From contig VSDK01024155.1 in NCBI GenBank assembly GCA_009767595.1, forward strand, positions 55,509-119,508: a DNA stretch of 64,000 nucleotides, in the 5' to 3' direction. This DNA is from Symbiodinium kawagutii (lineage: Eukaryota; Sar; Dinophyceae; Suessiales; Symbiodiniaceae). The translations under genes and the position numbers were made by a program. Positions 22,053 to 32,942 of this stretch are shown in pieces; position 1 is the first letter of the stretch; every line of letters begins with the position of its first letter. Below the pieces are notes generated by a model. The model did not search any database. It was given only the letters and a program-made list of their open reading frames with translations, and was not told the origin of the DNA.

Positions 22053-23966
22053 GTGGCAGCTGATTGGCTGGGGCGAGTTGTGAATGTGGTTACTAGTGGA
22101 GATGTTACTAGTTGTGAATATGATTACTATACTAGTGGAGCTTATCAAAATCATCTCCAGATGACGCGTATAGTGGATTTGCTTGGACAAGAGTTTGCTA
22201 TGGATATTTTTCACGGGTAGCTCTTGAAACAAATGTGTTACGGGTCAACATCATTTAGTCGATTGATATGAACCATAACCTACCATCGTCGAGCATCATG
22301 GACCAGCTATGAACCAGCTATTAAATAGCAGCTAAACTGCTATTAAACAAGCTGTTCATAACAATTTGCCTTAAACAATCCATAAAAATCTCGCTAAAGC
22401 TATTCAATGACTAAATGATCATAACCAGCTATTAAACAAGATTGTTGTGATTTGATCATTGAATCCCTAGTCACGACACCTGTGAGACCAGTTGTGGAAC
22501 ACGTCACGTGGTAGATTCAAGCAGTTGAACCCAGGTTGGTGGTTGCATCATTGCTGAGGTACGGATCTGGGGGTTACTCAAAATAGGGATACCCTCAATC
22601 GTCCAATATAAATCAGTTGATCATCTATAGTAATAAAGCAAAACCGCCATTTACCGAACACTTTGGGATGTGGTCTGTCATTTCACTGCGTTCAGGCAAT
22701 TCTTCAAAAGTCAAGCCGGGTTTTCGTCCCTCAGAATGACAAACAACAATGTCATGATAAGATAAAGGTATTGAAAAAGCCTTTTTCAAACTTGTAACTT
22801 TAACAAATTTGTGTCATAATGAGACAACAAGTGGTCACGAAGTGGTGGTATGATGACATCCTTATGACATTCCCCTTGATGGTCCTGGGGCCCATGCGAA
22901 CACGCAAAGATGACAGAAACCGAAAACAAATGAATGTACAAAAAGGAGCATCCATGTCTTCCAATGCCATGATGCAGTTGCGCTTCCTAAATTTGCACAT
23001 TCAAGAAACCAAAGAAATCAAGAGAAATCATGATTCTTTGGGATGTTTTTCTTGTTCATTCAACTTGAAGATCATCACAATATGCATCGATGTAGAAACA
23101 AACAGGAGAAAGAAAGAGCTAAGGTTTGGACAACGGTAGGAGAAACCCATGACATGACAAAAGGCTTCAACTATGGCCGACTCATCGCTGATTATCGTGG
23201 CATGGTAAAGCTTTGGATCGATGCCAAATAGCACCAAGAAAGGTTGTATGTAAATGAATCGTACAGGAAAATCTCAATCAAAGCCCTTTTGCACATGTTT
23301 ACGTTTGCTCGTTTTTGGATTTTTCATTGGTACAGGGTTCTTACTTTTTCTAGACTGTGGCTCTTTAATGAAGCCTCCTCTTGCTACTTCTTGAACAGCA
23401 TCGCATCATCTGAACATGGAAGGGTACCATGGGGCTGGGTTTATCGTTGTTGATTTCATGTTTTTAGGTTGTGGTGTTTGTTGTGGTTGTTTGTTTTTCT
23501 GGCTGTTGTGGTTGTAGATGGTTATGTGCCAACAGAGTGGTACCCCCCAAACCCAGGGTTTCCACGAAAAATGATCATTTTTTGGTGGGTTATAACGATT
23601 ACCCTCTTTTGGCGCATACCCAGATGTCCGGCTGCAACTGGTCGTTCCTTGAAAGCAGCAAGGTCACCCATAGACCAATGGTGTGGGTGGTCCCTGATTT
23701 ATCAGCTGCCTCAGATTTCGCACACAGCTTGTTGGTACAAGAAATTGACCATAATGAACGAACTACTGTGAAAGTATTCCAAACCATTGCAATTTACCAT
23801 TATCAGTCATCATTAAGTGCCAGAAACCACCTTTACCTGTCTTGAAGTATCACTCACTACCATTGACCATTGACCATTTTGAACCATCATGAACTATCAC
23901 GGACCACCATTACTAGCCTGCCACTGTCCCCCTTAGTTTTTGTTTAGGCCGCCATGCTCTGCGCAG
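22053..23966. other. Kinase intron 3 (1.9 kb)
   Basis: Contains a partial family 1 MITE end near 22567 and a stretch (22690-23260) with less repeat character than its surroundings. That stretch has open frames on both strands but no recognisable protein. Nothing here is supported as a gene. Confidence 0.5.
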
Positions 23967-24072
23967 GTAGAAATTGATTTGTACAAACAGCTGAAGCATC
24001 CGAACATCGTCTCCTACCTGGGAAACGATCGAATGAAGGATCGCTTCTACATCTACCTGGAATACATGCAAG
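23967..24072 (+). CDS. Kinase exon 4: helix C to hinge
   Basis: It follows CTGCGCAG. Encodes VEIDLYKQLKHPNIVSYLG, NDRMKDRFYIYLEYMQ: the helix C Glu, the invariant HPNIV, strands 4-5 and the hinge. In the main reading frame the exon must end at CAAG, before GACGAC, giving a GA donor, because the downstream frame soon meets TGA. This exon matches MEKK/NPK1 kinases very closely. Confidence 0.92.
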
Positions 24073-24470
24073 GACGACTGTGATTGCTGGCTGTTGCTGA
24101 TTTTGTTGTAGCAATGGTTGATGGCAGTCACCCGTGCTTATTAGGGAATTAATAGTGGTTGAGATTCGAGCCAAGACTGGTTCTTGCTTTTGAGTCGATA
24201 ACCGACGTTACAAGTCGGATGATTGCTGATTATTGGGTATAATGCATGAGCAATGAGAAAACAACTATGCGCCCGCAAGTGGTCATAGCATTTGTTTGGG
24301 TTCACAGGCATATTTTGCACTCTGTTATGTTCATTGGTTGCCACCATAAGTAGACCACAACCATGGGAGGATCGACAGGGGAGAGCAGGTTGCAGGCCGT
24401 GTCCTCACTGTTTCTATCAGATGGCAGGCCGCGTCCCACTGTGATCGTTGTCACATTTCCATTGCCCACG

Positions 24471-24595
24471 ATATGGCTGTGGGTCAGTTCACCCCGTACC
24501 CCTGGTTCCCCATCATCATCAACCATTGTTTTCCCTATGATTGGTTGGCTAGAACCCCTTATTATTGGTTGGTTAATATTGACCCATAGCCATAT
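24471..24595. mobile_element. MITE family 2 copy (reverse orientation)
   Basis: Starts ATATGGCTGTGGGTCAGTTC and ends AATATTGACCCATAGCCATAT. It carries the CCCCTGGTTCCCCATCA and CCTATGATTGGTTGG words in inverse order to the copy at 16871. Confidence 0.75.
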
Positions 24596-25089
24596 GTGAG
24601 CTGTCTATCAACCGCCCGAAGCGATGTTAAATCACAATGTGGGCTCTCCAAGTCGGTGCATCAGCGGATTAACTACAGCTGTCTACGATTTGCCTGATGC
24701 CCTAGTCATGTTCACCAACGAATCGGCAACATAGTTGGTTTTTACGGGTCATTATCGGCTGTTGTTCCCTTAGAACTGGTAGTTCTTACTGTTTTATCGT
24801 CCCTTATAACTCATTTCTTATCCCTTACAACTGCTTTATAACTACGGACCAGTTTCCACCGGTTCTCATCGCTTAGAACTACCTCAAAACTACCTAAGAA
24901 CTGGCTGTCATTCCTTATAACCAGCTTCTTCTTCCTTATGACTACCCTACAAGGTGGGCCCCCCTGGTTATAAGTTGATTAATAAGCCATTTAACAAGCT
25001 AGTTATATCTTCAACTGGTAGTTAGCCTAGTTATAAGCCAAGTTAGCTAAGGGGGCCCACCTACCGCATGGCTACCCTATACCTACCAG

Positions 25090-25106
25090 CCATGTCGCTG
25101 CGGGGG
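25090..25106 (+). CDS. Kinase exon 5a (17 bases)
   Basis: After ACCTACCAG come CC ATG TCG CTG CGG GGG, then a GT donor. Joined to the preceding CAAG it reads Q-A-M-S-L-R-G, the expected position of the GGSL.xVL stretch after the hinge. It is separated from exon 5b by only 35 bases. I infer it from frame and alignment; a single exon with an insertion is the alternative. Confidence 0.55.
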
Positions 25107-25141
25107 GTCCTCCCGACCGGCGGGGGCCCCCGGTGTCGCAG

Positions 25142-25207
25142 GTCTTACACCGTGATGGGCCCATGTCCGAGCCGCTCATCGCGTGCTACGCCACACAGCT
25201 CTTGCAG
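25142..25207 (+). CDS. Kinase exon 5b: helices D and E
   Basis: Acceptor GTGTCGCAG, donor CTTGCAG/gcgagc (GC). Encodes VLHRDGPMSEPLIACYATQL and LQ, the segment between the hinge and the catalytic loop. It reads straight into GLNYLHT of the next exon, 10.5 kb away. A decayed copy lies at 31983. Confidence 0.85.
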
Positions 25208-25589
25208 GCGAGCGCCATGCGGCGCCAGGTCGATGGTCGTCGTTGTCGTTGTCGCTTTGAAGCAACTTCTGATTTTTCGGGGTTTATGGTGGGGAATAAA
25301 GATGATAATAACAATCATAGTGAGTAATAGATGCCATGTTTATCCGTTGCAATGTTAAATTACCAGAGGGTAGTGGCTAAGAATGATAATAGTGGCTATC
25401 TGAGTAACCAACCAATAATAGCTGGTTAATGGTTAGTAATAGGGGATAACAACCAACAATAATGGGGATATACCAGCTGTAAATGGCGAGCTGGGTCAAG
25501 CCATTGATCAACCAACCAATGGTTAACTAGGTGGCTAATGGTTAATGATAGGGTATAATAAGCAACAATAGTAGGGGATATACCAGCTA

Positions 25590-25716
25590 CATATGGCTAT
25601 GGGTCAATATTGATCAACCAACGTTCATGGGGGATTTCCACCAACAAACCAAGGGAAAACAGCCTGGTTAATGGTGGGGAACCAGGGGTACGGGGTGAAC
25701 TGACCCACTGCCAGAT
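25590..25716. mobile_element. MITE family 2 copy
   Basis: Left end CATATGGCTATGGGTCAATA is intact. The right end is GTGAACTGACCCACTGCCAG. The inner words GGGAAAACA and GGGGAACCAGGGGTAC match the other copies. Confidence 0.7.
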
Positions 25717-25739
25717 GCCATGTTTTTTAAAGATCATTT

Positions 25740-26385
25740 TAACATGGCTGGCTGGAAAATCACTGGCTGGTTTATAGAGAAACCCTGGGAAATGATCCAT
25801 GGTGGATTTTCCGTTGCAATGTTAAATTGCCAGAGGGTAGTGGCTAAGAATGATAATAGTGGGTAATAGTAGGTAATAAATGACAACAAGAATAGATGCC
25901 TTATAACTGTTTTTTTGAGTTCATAGTGAGTAATAAAGATGATGATAACAGTAATAGTGGGTAGGGGATGAATAGTGAATAATAGTGGGTAATAAAGATG
26001 ATAACAGTAATAGTGGGTAGGGGATGAATAGTGAATAATAGTGGGTAATAAAGATGATAACAGTAATAGTGGGTAGGGGATGAATAGTGAATAATAGTGG
26101 GTAATAAAGATGATAACAGTAATAGTGGGGTAATAGTAGGGGATGAACAATAATAGTAGCTAGTAGTGGGTAGTAGTAGGTAATTGTTGGGATGAACACT
26201 AATAGTTAGCTAAGAACAGCTAATAGTAATAGTAGCTAAGGTTTATACTCTCCGATAATTTAGCATGGCTGGCTGGAAAACCACCATGGTTTATAGAGAA
26301 ACCCTGGGAAATGATCCATTTATGGTGGATTTTCTGTTGCAATGTTAAATTACCAGAGGGTAGTGGCTAAGAATGATAAAAGTGG
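25740..26385. repeat. Local duplicated blocks and 56-base tandem repeat
   Basis: A block with GGCTGGCTGGAAAA, GAGAAACCCTGGGAAATGAT and CCAGAGGGTAGTGGCTAAG occurs at about 25740-25862 and again at 26262-26385 (a partial copy near 25335). Between them, GTAATAGTGGGTAGGGGATG recurs at 25951, 26007 and 26063, a 56-base period. Non-coding. Confidence 0.8.
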
Positions 26386-26571
26386 GTAATAGTAGGGGAT
26401 GAACAATAATAGTGGCTAATAAACATGACAACAATCATAGATAATAATGGTTACAACTAGTGGTTGGTAGTTTTTTCAACTGGTTTAATAGGGGTACCCA
26501 GTGCCGGCCTCCTTTACATTTGAAGGGGGAGCGAAGGCGGGACCACGAAACCAGCCACGCTAGGATGAGCC

Positions 26572-26743
26572 GGTGGTTGCGAAAGCCATAGGGGATCCCC
26601 AGTTATCATCCAGTTTATTGACCGTTTATAGGTACTAAATGGTAATAAATGGTAAGTTTATTGACCATCTATCGGTTTATTGACCATTTATAGGTAATAA
26701 ACTCAAACCATAACTCTCGGGTCCCACTGTTTTGAGAAACTTT
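26572..26743. mobile_element. Enlarged MITE family 1 copy
   Basis: Starts GGTGGTTGCGAAAGCCATAG and ends GGGTCCCACTGTTTTGAGAA. It is longer than the usual 100 bases because an internal GTTTATTGACC-like segment is repeated three times. Confidence 0.6.
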
Positions 26744-27117
26744 TCATTTTTGCATGAATTTCAGTGGATAATAACTAGTATTTTTGAGATCGTGAATCCA
26801 TGAAGGGAAGACAAACATATGATGGGATACAGATATCGCCAAATCATATGATGAAATCACAGATCTTAAATCCGTTTTGAATTGATTTTAATGTAAATAT
26901 ACAAATATATATATATATGGGTACGTGACAGTTTCCGTGCCCCATGTAAACTGAAATTATGCTTTACATGTTCAATTAAAATATTCAATATAGATAATTC
27001 TTTAATGACAAATCAAAACTTATCTGCTTCAAAATATCTGGCCATCCAAAATGAACAATTATCTGTTTCAAATCAAATTGCAATCAATGATCAATGTACA
27101 TCTGTAAATCCCACTCT

Positions 27118-27620
27118 GACATCTCCTTCCAACACTGCTAAAATTGGTACCCTCTCATGGTTTCAGGCTTGGGATGGCCTAAACCTATGGAAGGGTACCA
27201 ATTTTACCAATGGTACCAATGCCAAAGAGCACGAAACCCTGAGAGGGTACCAATTGTACCAATTGTACTAATTTTTTGGCTAGATGGCAGCAGCCTCAAA
27301 TGACATTGACATCTCCTTCCAACACTGCTAAAATTGGTACCCTCTCATGGTTTCAGGCTTGGGGTGGCCTAAACCTATGGAAGGGTACCAATTTTACCAA
27401 TGGTACCAATGCCAAAGAGCACGAAACCCTGTGAGGGTACCAATTGTACCAATTGTACCAATTTTTTGAGGAGATGCCAAGAAGTATACCAGGAGGTGAG
27501 GCTGCCATCTCTCCAAAAAATTGGTACAATTGGTACAATTGGTACCCTCTCAGGGTTTCGTGCTCTTTGGCATTGGTACCATTGGTAAAATTGGTACCCT
27601 TCCATAGGTTTAGGCCATCC
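27118..27620. repeat. 190-base direct repeat followed by an inverted copy, cut by the gap
   Basis: The unit GACATCTCCTTCCAACACTG...GGTACC-rich sequence starts at 27118 and again at 27308. From about 27508 the same unit runs in reverse complement up to the N gap. It is rich in GGTACCAATTGTACC palindromes. The coding look of the frames here is repeat-driven. Confidence 0.8.
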
Positions 27621-28533
27621 NNNNNNNNNNNNNNNNNNNNNNNNNNNNNNNNNNNNNNNNNNNNNNNNNNNNNNNNNNNNNNNNNNNNNNNNNNNNNNNN
27701 NNNNNNNNNNNNNNNNNNNNNNNNNNNNNNNNNNNNNNNNNNNNNNNNNNNNNNNNNNNNNNNNNNNNNNNNNNNNNNNNNNNNNNNNNNNNNNNNNNNN
27801 NNNNNNNNNNNNNNNNNNNNNNNNNNNNNNNNNNNNNNNNNNNNNNNNNNNNNNNNNNNNNNNNNNNNNNNNNNNNNNNNNNNNNNNNNNNNNNNNNNNN
27901 NNNNNNNNNNNNNNNNNNNNNNNNNNNNNNNNNNNNNNNNNNNNNNNNNNNNNNNNNNNNNNNNNNNNNNNNNNNNNNNNNNNNNNNNNNNNNNNNNNNN
28001 NNNNNNNNNNNNNNNNNNNNNNNNNNNNNNNNNNNNNNNNNNNNNNNNNNNNNNNNNNNNNNNNNNNNNNNNNNNNNNNNNNNNNNNNNNNNNNNNNNNN
28101 NNNNNNNNNNNNNNNNNNNNNNNNNNNNNNNNNNNNNNNNNNNNNNNNNNNNNNNNNNNNNNNNNNNNNNNNNNNNNNNNNNNNNNNNNNNNNNNNNNNN
28201 NNNNNNNNNNNNNNNNNNNNNNNNNNNNNNNNNNNNNNNNNNNNNNNNNNNNNNNNNNNNNNNNNNNNNNNNNNNNNNNNNNNNNNNNNNNNNNNNNNNN
28301 NNNNNNNNNNNNNNNNNNNNNNNNNNNNNNNNNNNNNNNNNNNNNNNNNNNNNNNNNNNNNNNNNNNNNNNNNNNNNNNNNNNNNNNNNNNNNNNNNNNN
28401 NNNNNNNNNNNNNNNNNNNNNNNNNNNNNNNNNNNNNNNNNNNNNNNNNNNNNNNNNNNNNNNNNNNNNNNNNNNNNNNNNNNNNNNNNNNNNNNNNNNN
28501 NNNNNNNNNNNNNNNNNNNNNNNNNNNNNNNNN
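27621..28533. other. Assembly gap (913 N)
   Basis: An unresolved run of N lies directly next to an inverted repeat, so the true length and content are unknown. Confidence 1.
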
Positions 28534-28689
28534 CTGTTGGGGAAAGCTACCTCACTTTTTTGGCCCTTACTAGCACATTGGCCATAAATTGTTTATTAGC
28601 AGTTTGCCCCTTGCCTTGCTTATAAGCATCCTGTATGTCAGTGCCCACGTGTCTTGGAAGCCCCCAAGGGGCACGATTACCGACCCGAT

Positions 28690-28692
28690 CCC

Positions 28693-28751
<59 letters not shown>

Positions 28752-28756
28752 TTTGC
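28690..28756. repeat. AT dinucleotide and ATTT tetranucleotide microsatellite
   Basis: A (TA)n run passes directly into (TTTA)n. The matching place in the second duplicate copy (near 32174) has a shorter (TA)n. Confidence 0.9.
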
Positions 28757-29363
28757 ACATATGTATATTTATAGATACATATATCATAGGCCATATGAAC
28801 CCACATCTGACATCTATGAAAAACCGCCTTGAGCACATCCAGCCTTGGTGACACCTCTCCGCTCATCCTTCCGGAAGCCGTCAGCCGTTTTGGGTTCAGC
28901 CGGCGCTGTGGGAACCGCCGTTTTATTTTACAGCCCGTGACTGCCATGACATCCACAGGCGGATCGCCAGTGGGGATTCACTGCGCCAGATTCAGGTGAT
29001 AATAATGATATTTCACCGAAAAACATACATGATATCATGAACATCATAGTTAATGAAGGCGTGCATTAAACTCATGATGTTTCATGATAACATGGTATTT
29101 TTCAGTATACATCAATCATGAACACCTTAATCACGGCTGCTTGTTGATATTATTGTAGTTTCATGATTATGTGTGAGAAGGCTTGATGATAGTTGACGGG
29201 TGATGTCTACTGATGTACAGAGATTATTCGCAGTTCATGATTGTCACCTTTGGACTATGTTTAGAAGGCTTGATAAGGCGTGATAATTCATGATTGTTGA
29301 TAAGGGTTGATGACAGTTCAGACGCTGTCATGCTTGGGGTGCAATAATGGTTGACAAATCGCT

Positions 29364-29450
29364 GATGCCGCCCCAATCATCCATTATTCACCATTTTTAG
29401 TAATAAAACAACCATAACCCTTGGGTACCCCCATTGAAAGAAAACACGAA
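29364..29450. repeat. Degenerate MITE family 1 copy (left duplicate)
   Basis: CCCCAATCATCCATTATTCA...CTTGGGTACCCCCATTGAAAG corresponds to the better preserved element at 32836 in the right-hand copy. The insertion therefore predates the segmental duplication. Confidence 0.5.
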
Positions 29451-30243
29451 TCAGTAATGGTTGAAGCTTTCAAACCAACAGTTGACAATGCACAGTGGTC
29501 AGAAAAGGTTGATGATATTGACATGTTCAACAATGATTATCAGTTGTTATTGCTGACGGGGCTTGGGACTTGTGAGCCGATGAGATTTTACAGTTGACAG
29601 CCCTTTGAACCATCATCAGCGGCTAAGAAAAGGGACAGGATTACCACAAGCAATGACGAAACAAGCGGTGATTCACAGTGATGACCAGCACATTTCACAC
29701 TTCCCCTCCTGAAATGTATACTGTGCAGTTTCCTGACTAAAACTCGGGTTTCTGTGTTGGAGGGGGGGTTGCCCAGCAGATGCTACACACGAGCAGTTCC
29801 TGCACCCGGGCGCTACAGGAACTTGAGGGCTCTTTTGGGCACCCGGAGACTTGGAATGTTTGAGTTACCCTCTGGGAAACTAACCGCTATAAATAGTTGG
29901 CTTTCCACTACCCGGTTACTTTCCCAGAGGGTCATCTTTTTTTGCATGCTGAACCATTTCAAGCTGCATGACGAGTTGTGAACCATTATCGCACACTATC
30001 AACAAGCAGAAACCATACGCGGCATAAAGCGTTCCCAAGCATGTTCGACGAGAAGCAGTATCAAGGATTGTCAACGATGATAAACCTTTCTGAATCTATT
30101 ATAGATCAGCACGATCAAACGGGATAGATGAACACAATAACAGTTGGTTCTTTGGAACCAATTGCAGACCTAAGTAGTGAATCAATGGTTCCTCGATGGC
30201 CAGCAGATTTTAATCATGATTGCCAATTAGGTTTGATGTTTAG

Positions 30244-30441
30244 ATGGTTGGTCAGCTGTGTGCCCAGGAAACCTGCCGACCACCTTGCGTGTACATCGTT
30301 AAGAACGGACGATGCCACCAAGGGTTTGCGTGCGGGTTTTGTCATATGACACATGCCCAGAGGATGAGCTTGGACAAGAGCCAGCGCCTCATGTTGAAGC
30401 ACGCAGACAAAGGACACTGTTGGGCAGCAAGTCTAAGTTAA
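30244..30441 (+). CDS. CCCH zinc-finger coding segment, copy A
   Basis: The frame encodes CVYIVKNGRCHQGFACGFCH, which is exactly C-x8-C-x5-C-x3-H, a CCCH zinc finger, followed by THAQRMSLDKSQRLMLK. CCCH fingers usually bind RNA and are numerous in dinoflagellates. The frame ends at a TAA that is absent from copy B. It lies inside the kinase intron on the same strand. It is probably one exon of a small gene that continues into the frame at 30551; exon borders are uncertain. Confidence 0.65.
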   Translation: MVGQLCAQETCRPPCVYIVKNGRCHQGFACGFCHMTHAQRMSLDKSQRLMLKHADKGHCWAASLS

Positions 30442-30550
30442 AGAGATTGCATATTTCAACAGATTGACATGACGCATCATGGTACTATCCAATTTCGGCC
30501 TATTCAAAGTAATTTTAGCTGGGGCTCCTGCGCTGTGTTGCCATGAGTAG

Positions 30551-30955
30551 CAGTTTCAACAAGTCAAAGGTTTCACCGAAGTCCAAAGAAAGCGGCAACT
30601 GGTGCTGGTGGGGTGCTCCTGTTCAGGACAGCGTTTGCAGATCATGGTCCCTATTATCATCCAGAAGCTCGAGAGGCTTGCAGGTCCAGACTCTGTCAAA
30701 GTGGTGAAGTTGCTTCAAGATTATGTCGTGCCAGCCTCCGATGACTGGCAGAAGAAGGTTCGCCAAGTGAAGATTCATCGTAGCTTGGAGCGCATGAACA
30801 TCACTGCCCTCTTTGATCTAGCAGGGAGCGAACTGTTTGCCTCAGATGTCCTGAAGGCTTTGAATGAGCTTCGACAGAATCATTTCTCCTTCGAGTGCCA
30901 GGATGGAGATCCTGACACCGGAGATGACGGACGTTTGACAGTTTTTTGTCTCTGA
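30551..30955 (+). CDS. Conserved 134-codon segment, copy A, unknown function
   Basis: The frame opens directly after GAGTAG and runs to TGA. It encodes QFQQVKGFTEVQRKRQ, then VGCSCSGQRLQIMVPIIIQ, KLERLAGPDSVKVVKLLQDY, and ends DDGRLTVFCL. It is helical and charged, with no recognised family. It matches copy B at about 90 percent of residues without indels or stops, although flanking DNA has diverged more. That argues for a real protein part. It probably follows the zinc-finger exon. Confidence 0.6.
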   Translation, partial: QFQQVKGFTEVQRKRQLVLVGCSCSGQRLQIMVPIIIQKLERLAGPDSVKVVKLLQDYVVPASDDWQKKVRQVKIHRSLERMNITALFDLAGSELFASDVLKALNELRQNHFSFECQDGDPDTGDDGRLTVFCL

Positions 30956-31982
30956 GAAAGATTCAGAATGATACAATAGTGCCCTGCATAGGGAATCGTC
31001 GCCGGACACCGTTCATTCCTTGCAATGTAACACATGTCTTGTTTGTTTTCTTGGTCCTTTATAAGGCTTGATGCGTCTTGTAGCTTGCAATTCGAGGCGG
31101 TGACACGTTCTTGAGTTGAGTGTCCGGTGATAGAATCGAAGAAATGATTCACTCTTCTGAGAATGTTTAAATCATTAACTTCATTGCCTATCGGATCTGT
31201 AGACTGCACATGTGTCTGAAGGAGCATACAATTTGCAGCTTCGCGCAACCTCTTCCAAGAGAGAGAAAGCGGGTGATGGCTCTCTATTTTTTACGACTTC
31301 AAGTTTCTCATTATCGGAATGATAATTCTTTCTTTTTTTCCTGACAGGTCAATTCTAATTATCAGTTTCTAATTTTCCACTAAAGCTTGTCGTTAGAATG
31401 AAACATCTCTAAAGGACCTGTCAGGAAGGCGCCTTCGTGTTCTCAGTCAAGGCTGTTTACATGCTGGCGTAGCTTGTATTCTCCGCGATGCCGGCTGTTG
31501 AGAAATCTGTGGTAGTGCTTCGGCCAAAATGTGAGCTGGGAGGGTGCTTTTCCAATGGTATTCAGCCCTGGCACGAATCGGCATGTATTGGGGAAGAGAT
31601 TTATCAGAGGTTCGACTAGCTCTTGGTTTGGCTTGGGAAAACTTCCATTGTGGGTTTTCCTTTGAGCCTAGAATTTCGTCAACGCCCAATATGTTGGTAC
31701 AATTGCATATAGTTGCAGCATATTATGATTGGTCCAGATGCGCATTGCTCAGTCTTGTTTCAGAAGCGACCAGGATTGAAGCAATTCACATCGGGATGTG
31801 TTGGTAAACAGCGTTTCAGCTGTTGCTCAGTGTTTCACCTCGTTGCTGGTGTATCTCCGTGCTGAGCTGGTCGTTGGCAGTGTTATCGAATACAAAGAGA
31901 TATAAAGAGACGGTGCACCTCAACACCATGGCACTACACATGTTAGATTCGTCGTTCTTCCTGATTGTCGAGCTACTTTCTA

Positions 31983-32048
31983 GTGTACGGTGATGGGCCC
32001 ATGTCGGAGCCGTTCATCGCATGCTACCCCCGGCAGCTCTTGCGGGGG
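31983..32048 (+). pseudogene. Decayed duplicate of kinase exon 5b
   Basis: The frame reads VYGDGPMSEPFIACYPRQLL, matching exon 5b (VLHRDGPMSEPLIACYATQL) with several changes. The CAG/gc donor has become CGG/GG, and the 5a piece is not visible, so normal splicing looks lost. The upstream TTTCTAG could still serve as an acceptor. If spliced it would be a mutually exclusive alternative exon; I think a relic is likelier. Confidence 0.65.
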
Positions 32049-32835
32049 ACGCGTGGCTGTCGTCGTTTTGGAGCATTTTTTTCGGGTGGATTTTGTTGGA
32101 TGATAGCTCGTATCTTCGAGATCTTGAATCCCATTTGAATTGGTTTGCTATTTAGATACCATTGTAACTTTTGATATATATATATATATATACATACATG
32201 TATTATATCTTTGATATATTACATAGTGCACGAATTCACATCTCACACCTACGAAAAACGGTAGAGCCCATCCAGCCTTCACCGAGCTGCCGCAGCTTAG
32301 GGGTCGCTGTAGCCGTTTTGGGGTCAAGCCGTTGTGGGGTGACCGTGGTTCTGCGGGGACGGTGAACCCCTGATGACATCCACAGGCGGAGTGCCAGGGA
32401 TTCACTGCGCCAGTTCATGATTCAGGTGAGATATTTCACCTGAATAATAGACATGATATCATGAACATCATTATTCATCAAGGTGTTCGTGAAACTTTCA
32501 TGGTATTTTATGACCAAACATGTGTGTTTAATTGTTAATATAGTTCAATAATGAACACCTCAACCACGGCTGCTTGTTGATATCGGTGTGGCTTTCATGA
32601 TGATGTTTGATAGGCCTTGATGATAGTTGACGGGTGATACTTAATGATACATAGTTAATGATATGATATATAGTTGTCATTTGTAGAGCATGATTGTCAC
32701 CTTTTGACTATGTATGACAAAAGCTGCTTGATAAGGCTTGATGACAGTTATATAGTGATAGTAAGGTTGATGATGGTTCAGAAACTGTCATGATTGACCG
32801 GCAATCATGGTTGGCAAATGCTGAAAATGCTTGAT

Positions 32836-32942
32836 GGGTGGTTTCTTAAAATAGGCACCCCCCAAATCCATTATTCACCATTTTCAGGAATAAACCAATC
32901 GTTTTTGGGGTACCCCATTGTAAGAAAGCGCCTATTAGTAAT
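32836..32942. mobile_element. MITE family 1 copy (right duplicate)
   Basis: GGGTGGTTTCTTAAAATAGG at the left and GGGGTACCCCATTGTAAGAAA at the right. The duplicate counterpart is at 29364. Confidence 0.65.

Noticed and set aside
25734-26199. Minus-strand frames of 138 and 92 codons rich in Tyr-Pro
   Set aside because: They read through the 56-base tandem repeat; the periodicity explains the open frame.
27444-28625. A 393-codon frame across the gap
   Set aside because: Most of it is N; the rest is GGTACC repeat.
28589-28851. Open frames rich in Ile-Tyr repeats
   Set aside because: They translate a (TA)n/(TTTA)n microsatellite and have no independent support.
30880-31248. Minus-strand frame conserved in both duplicate units (also 34831-35214)
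   Set aside because: Conservation follows from the duplication; the copies differ by indels here and the frame overlaps the better supported plus-strand segment.
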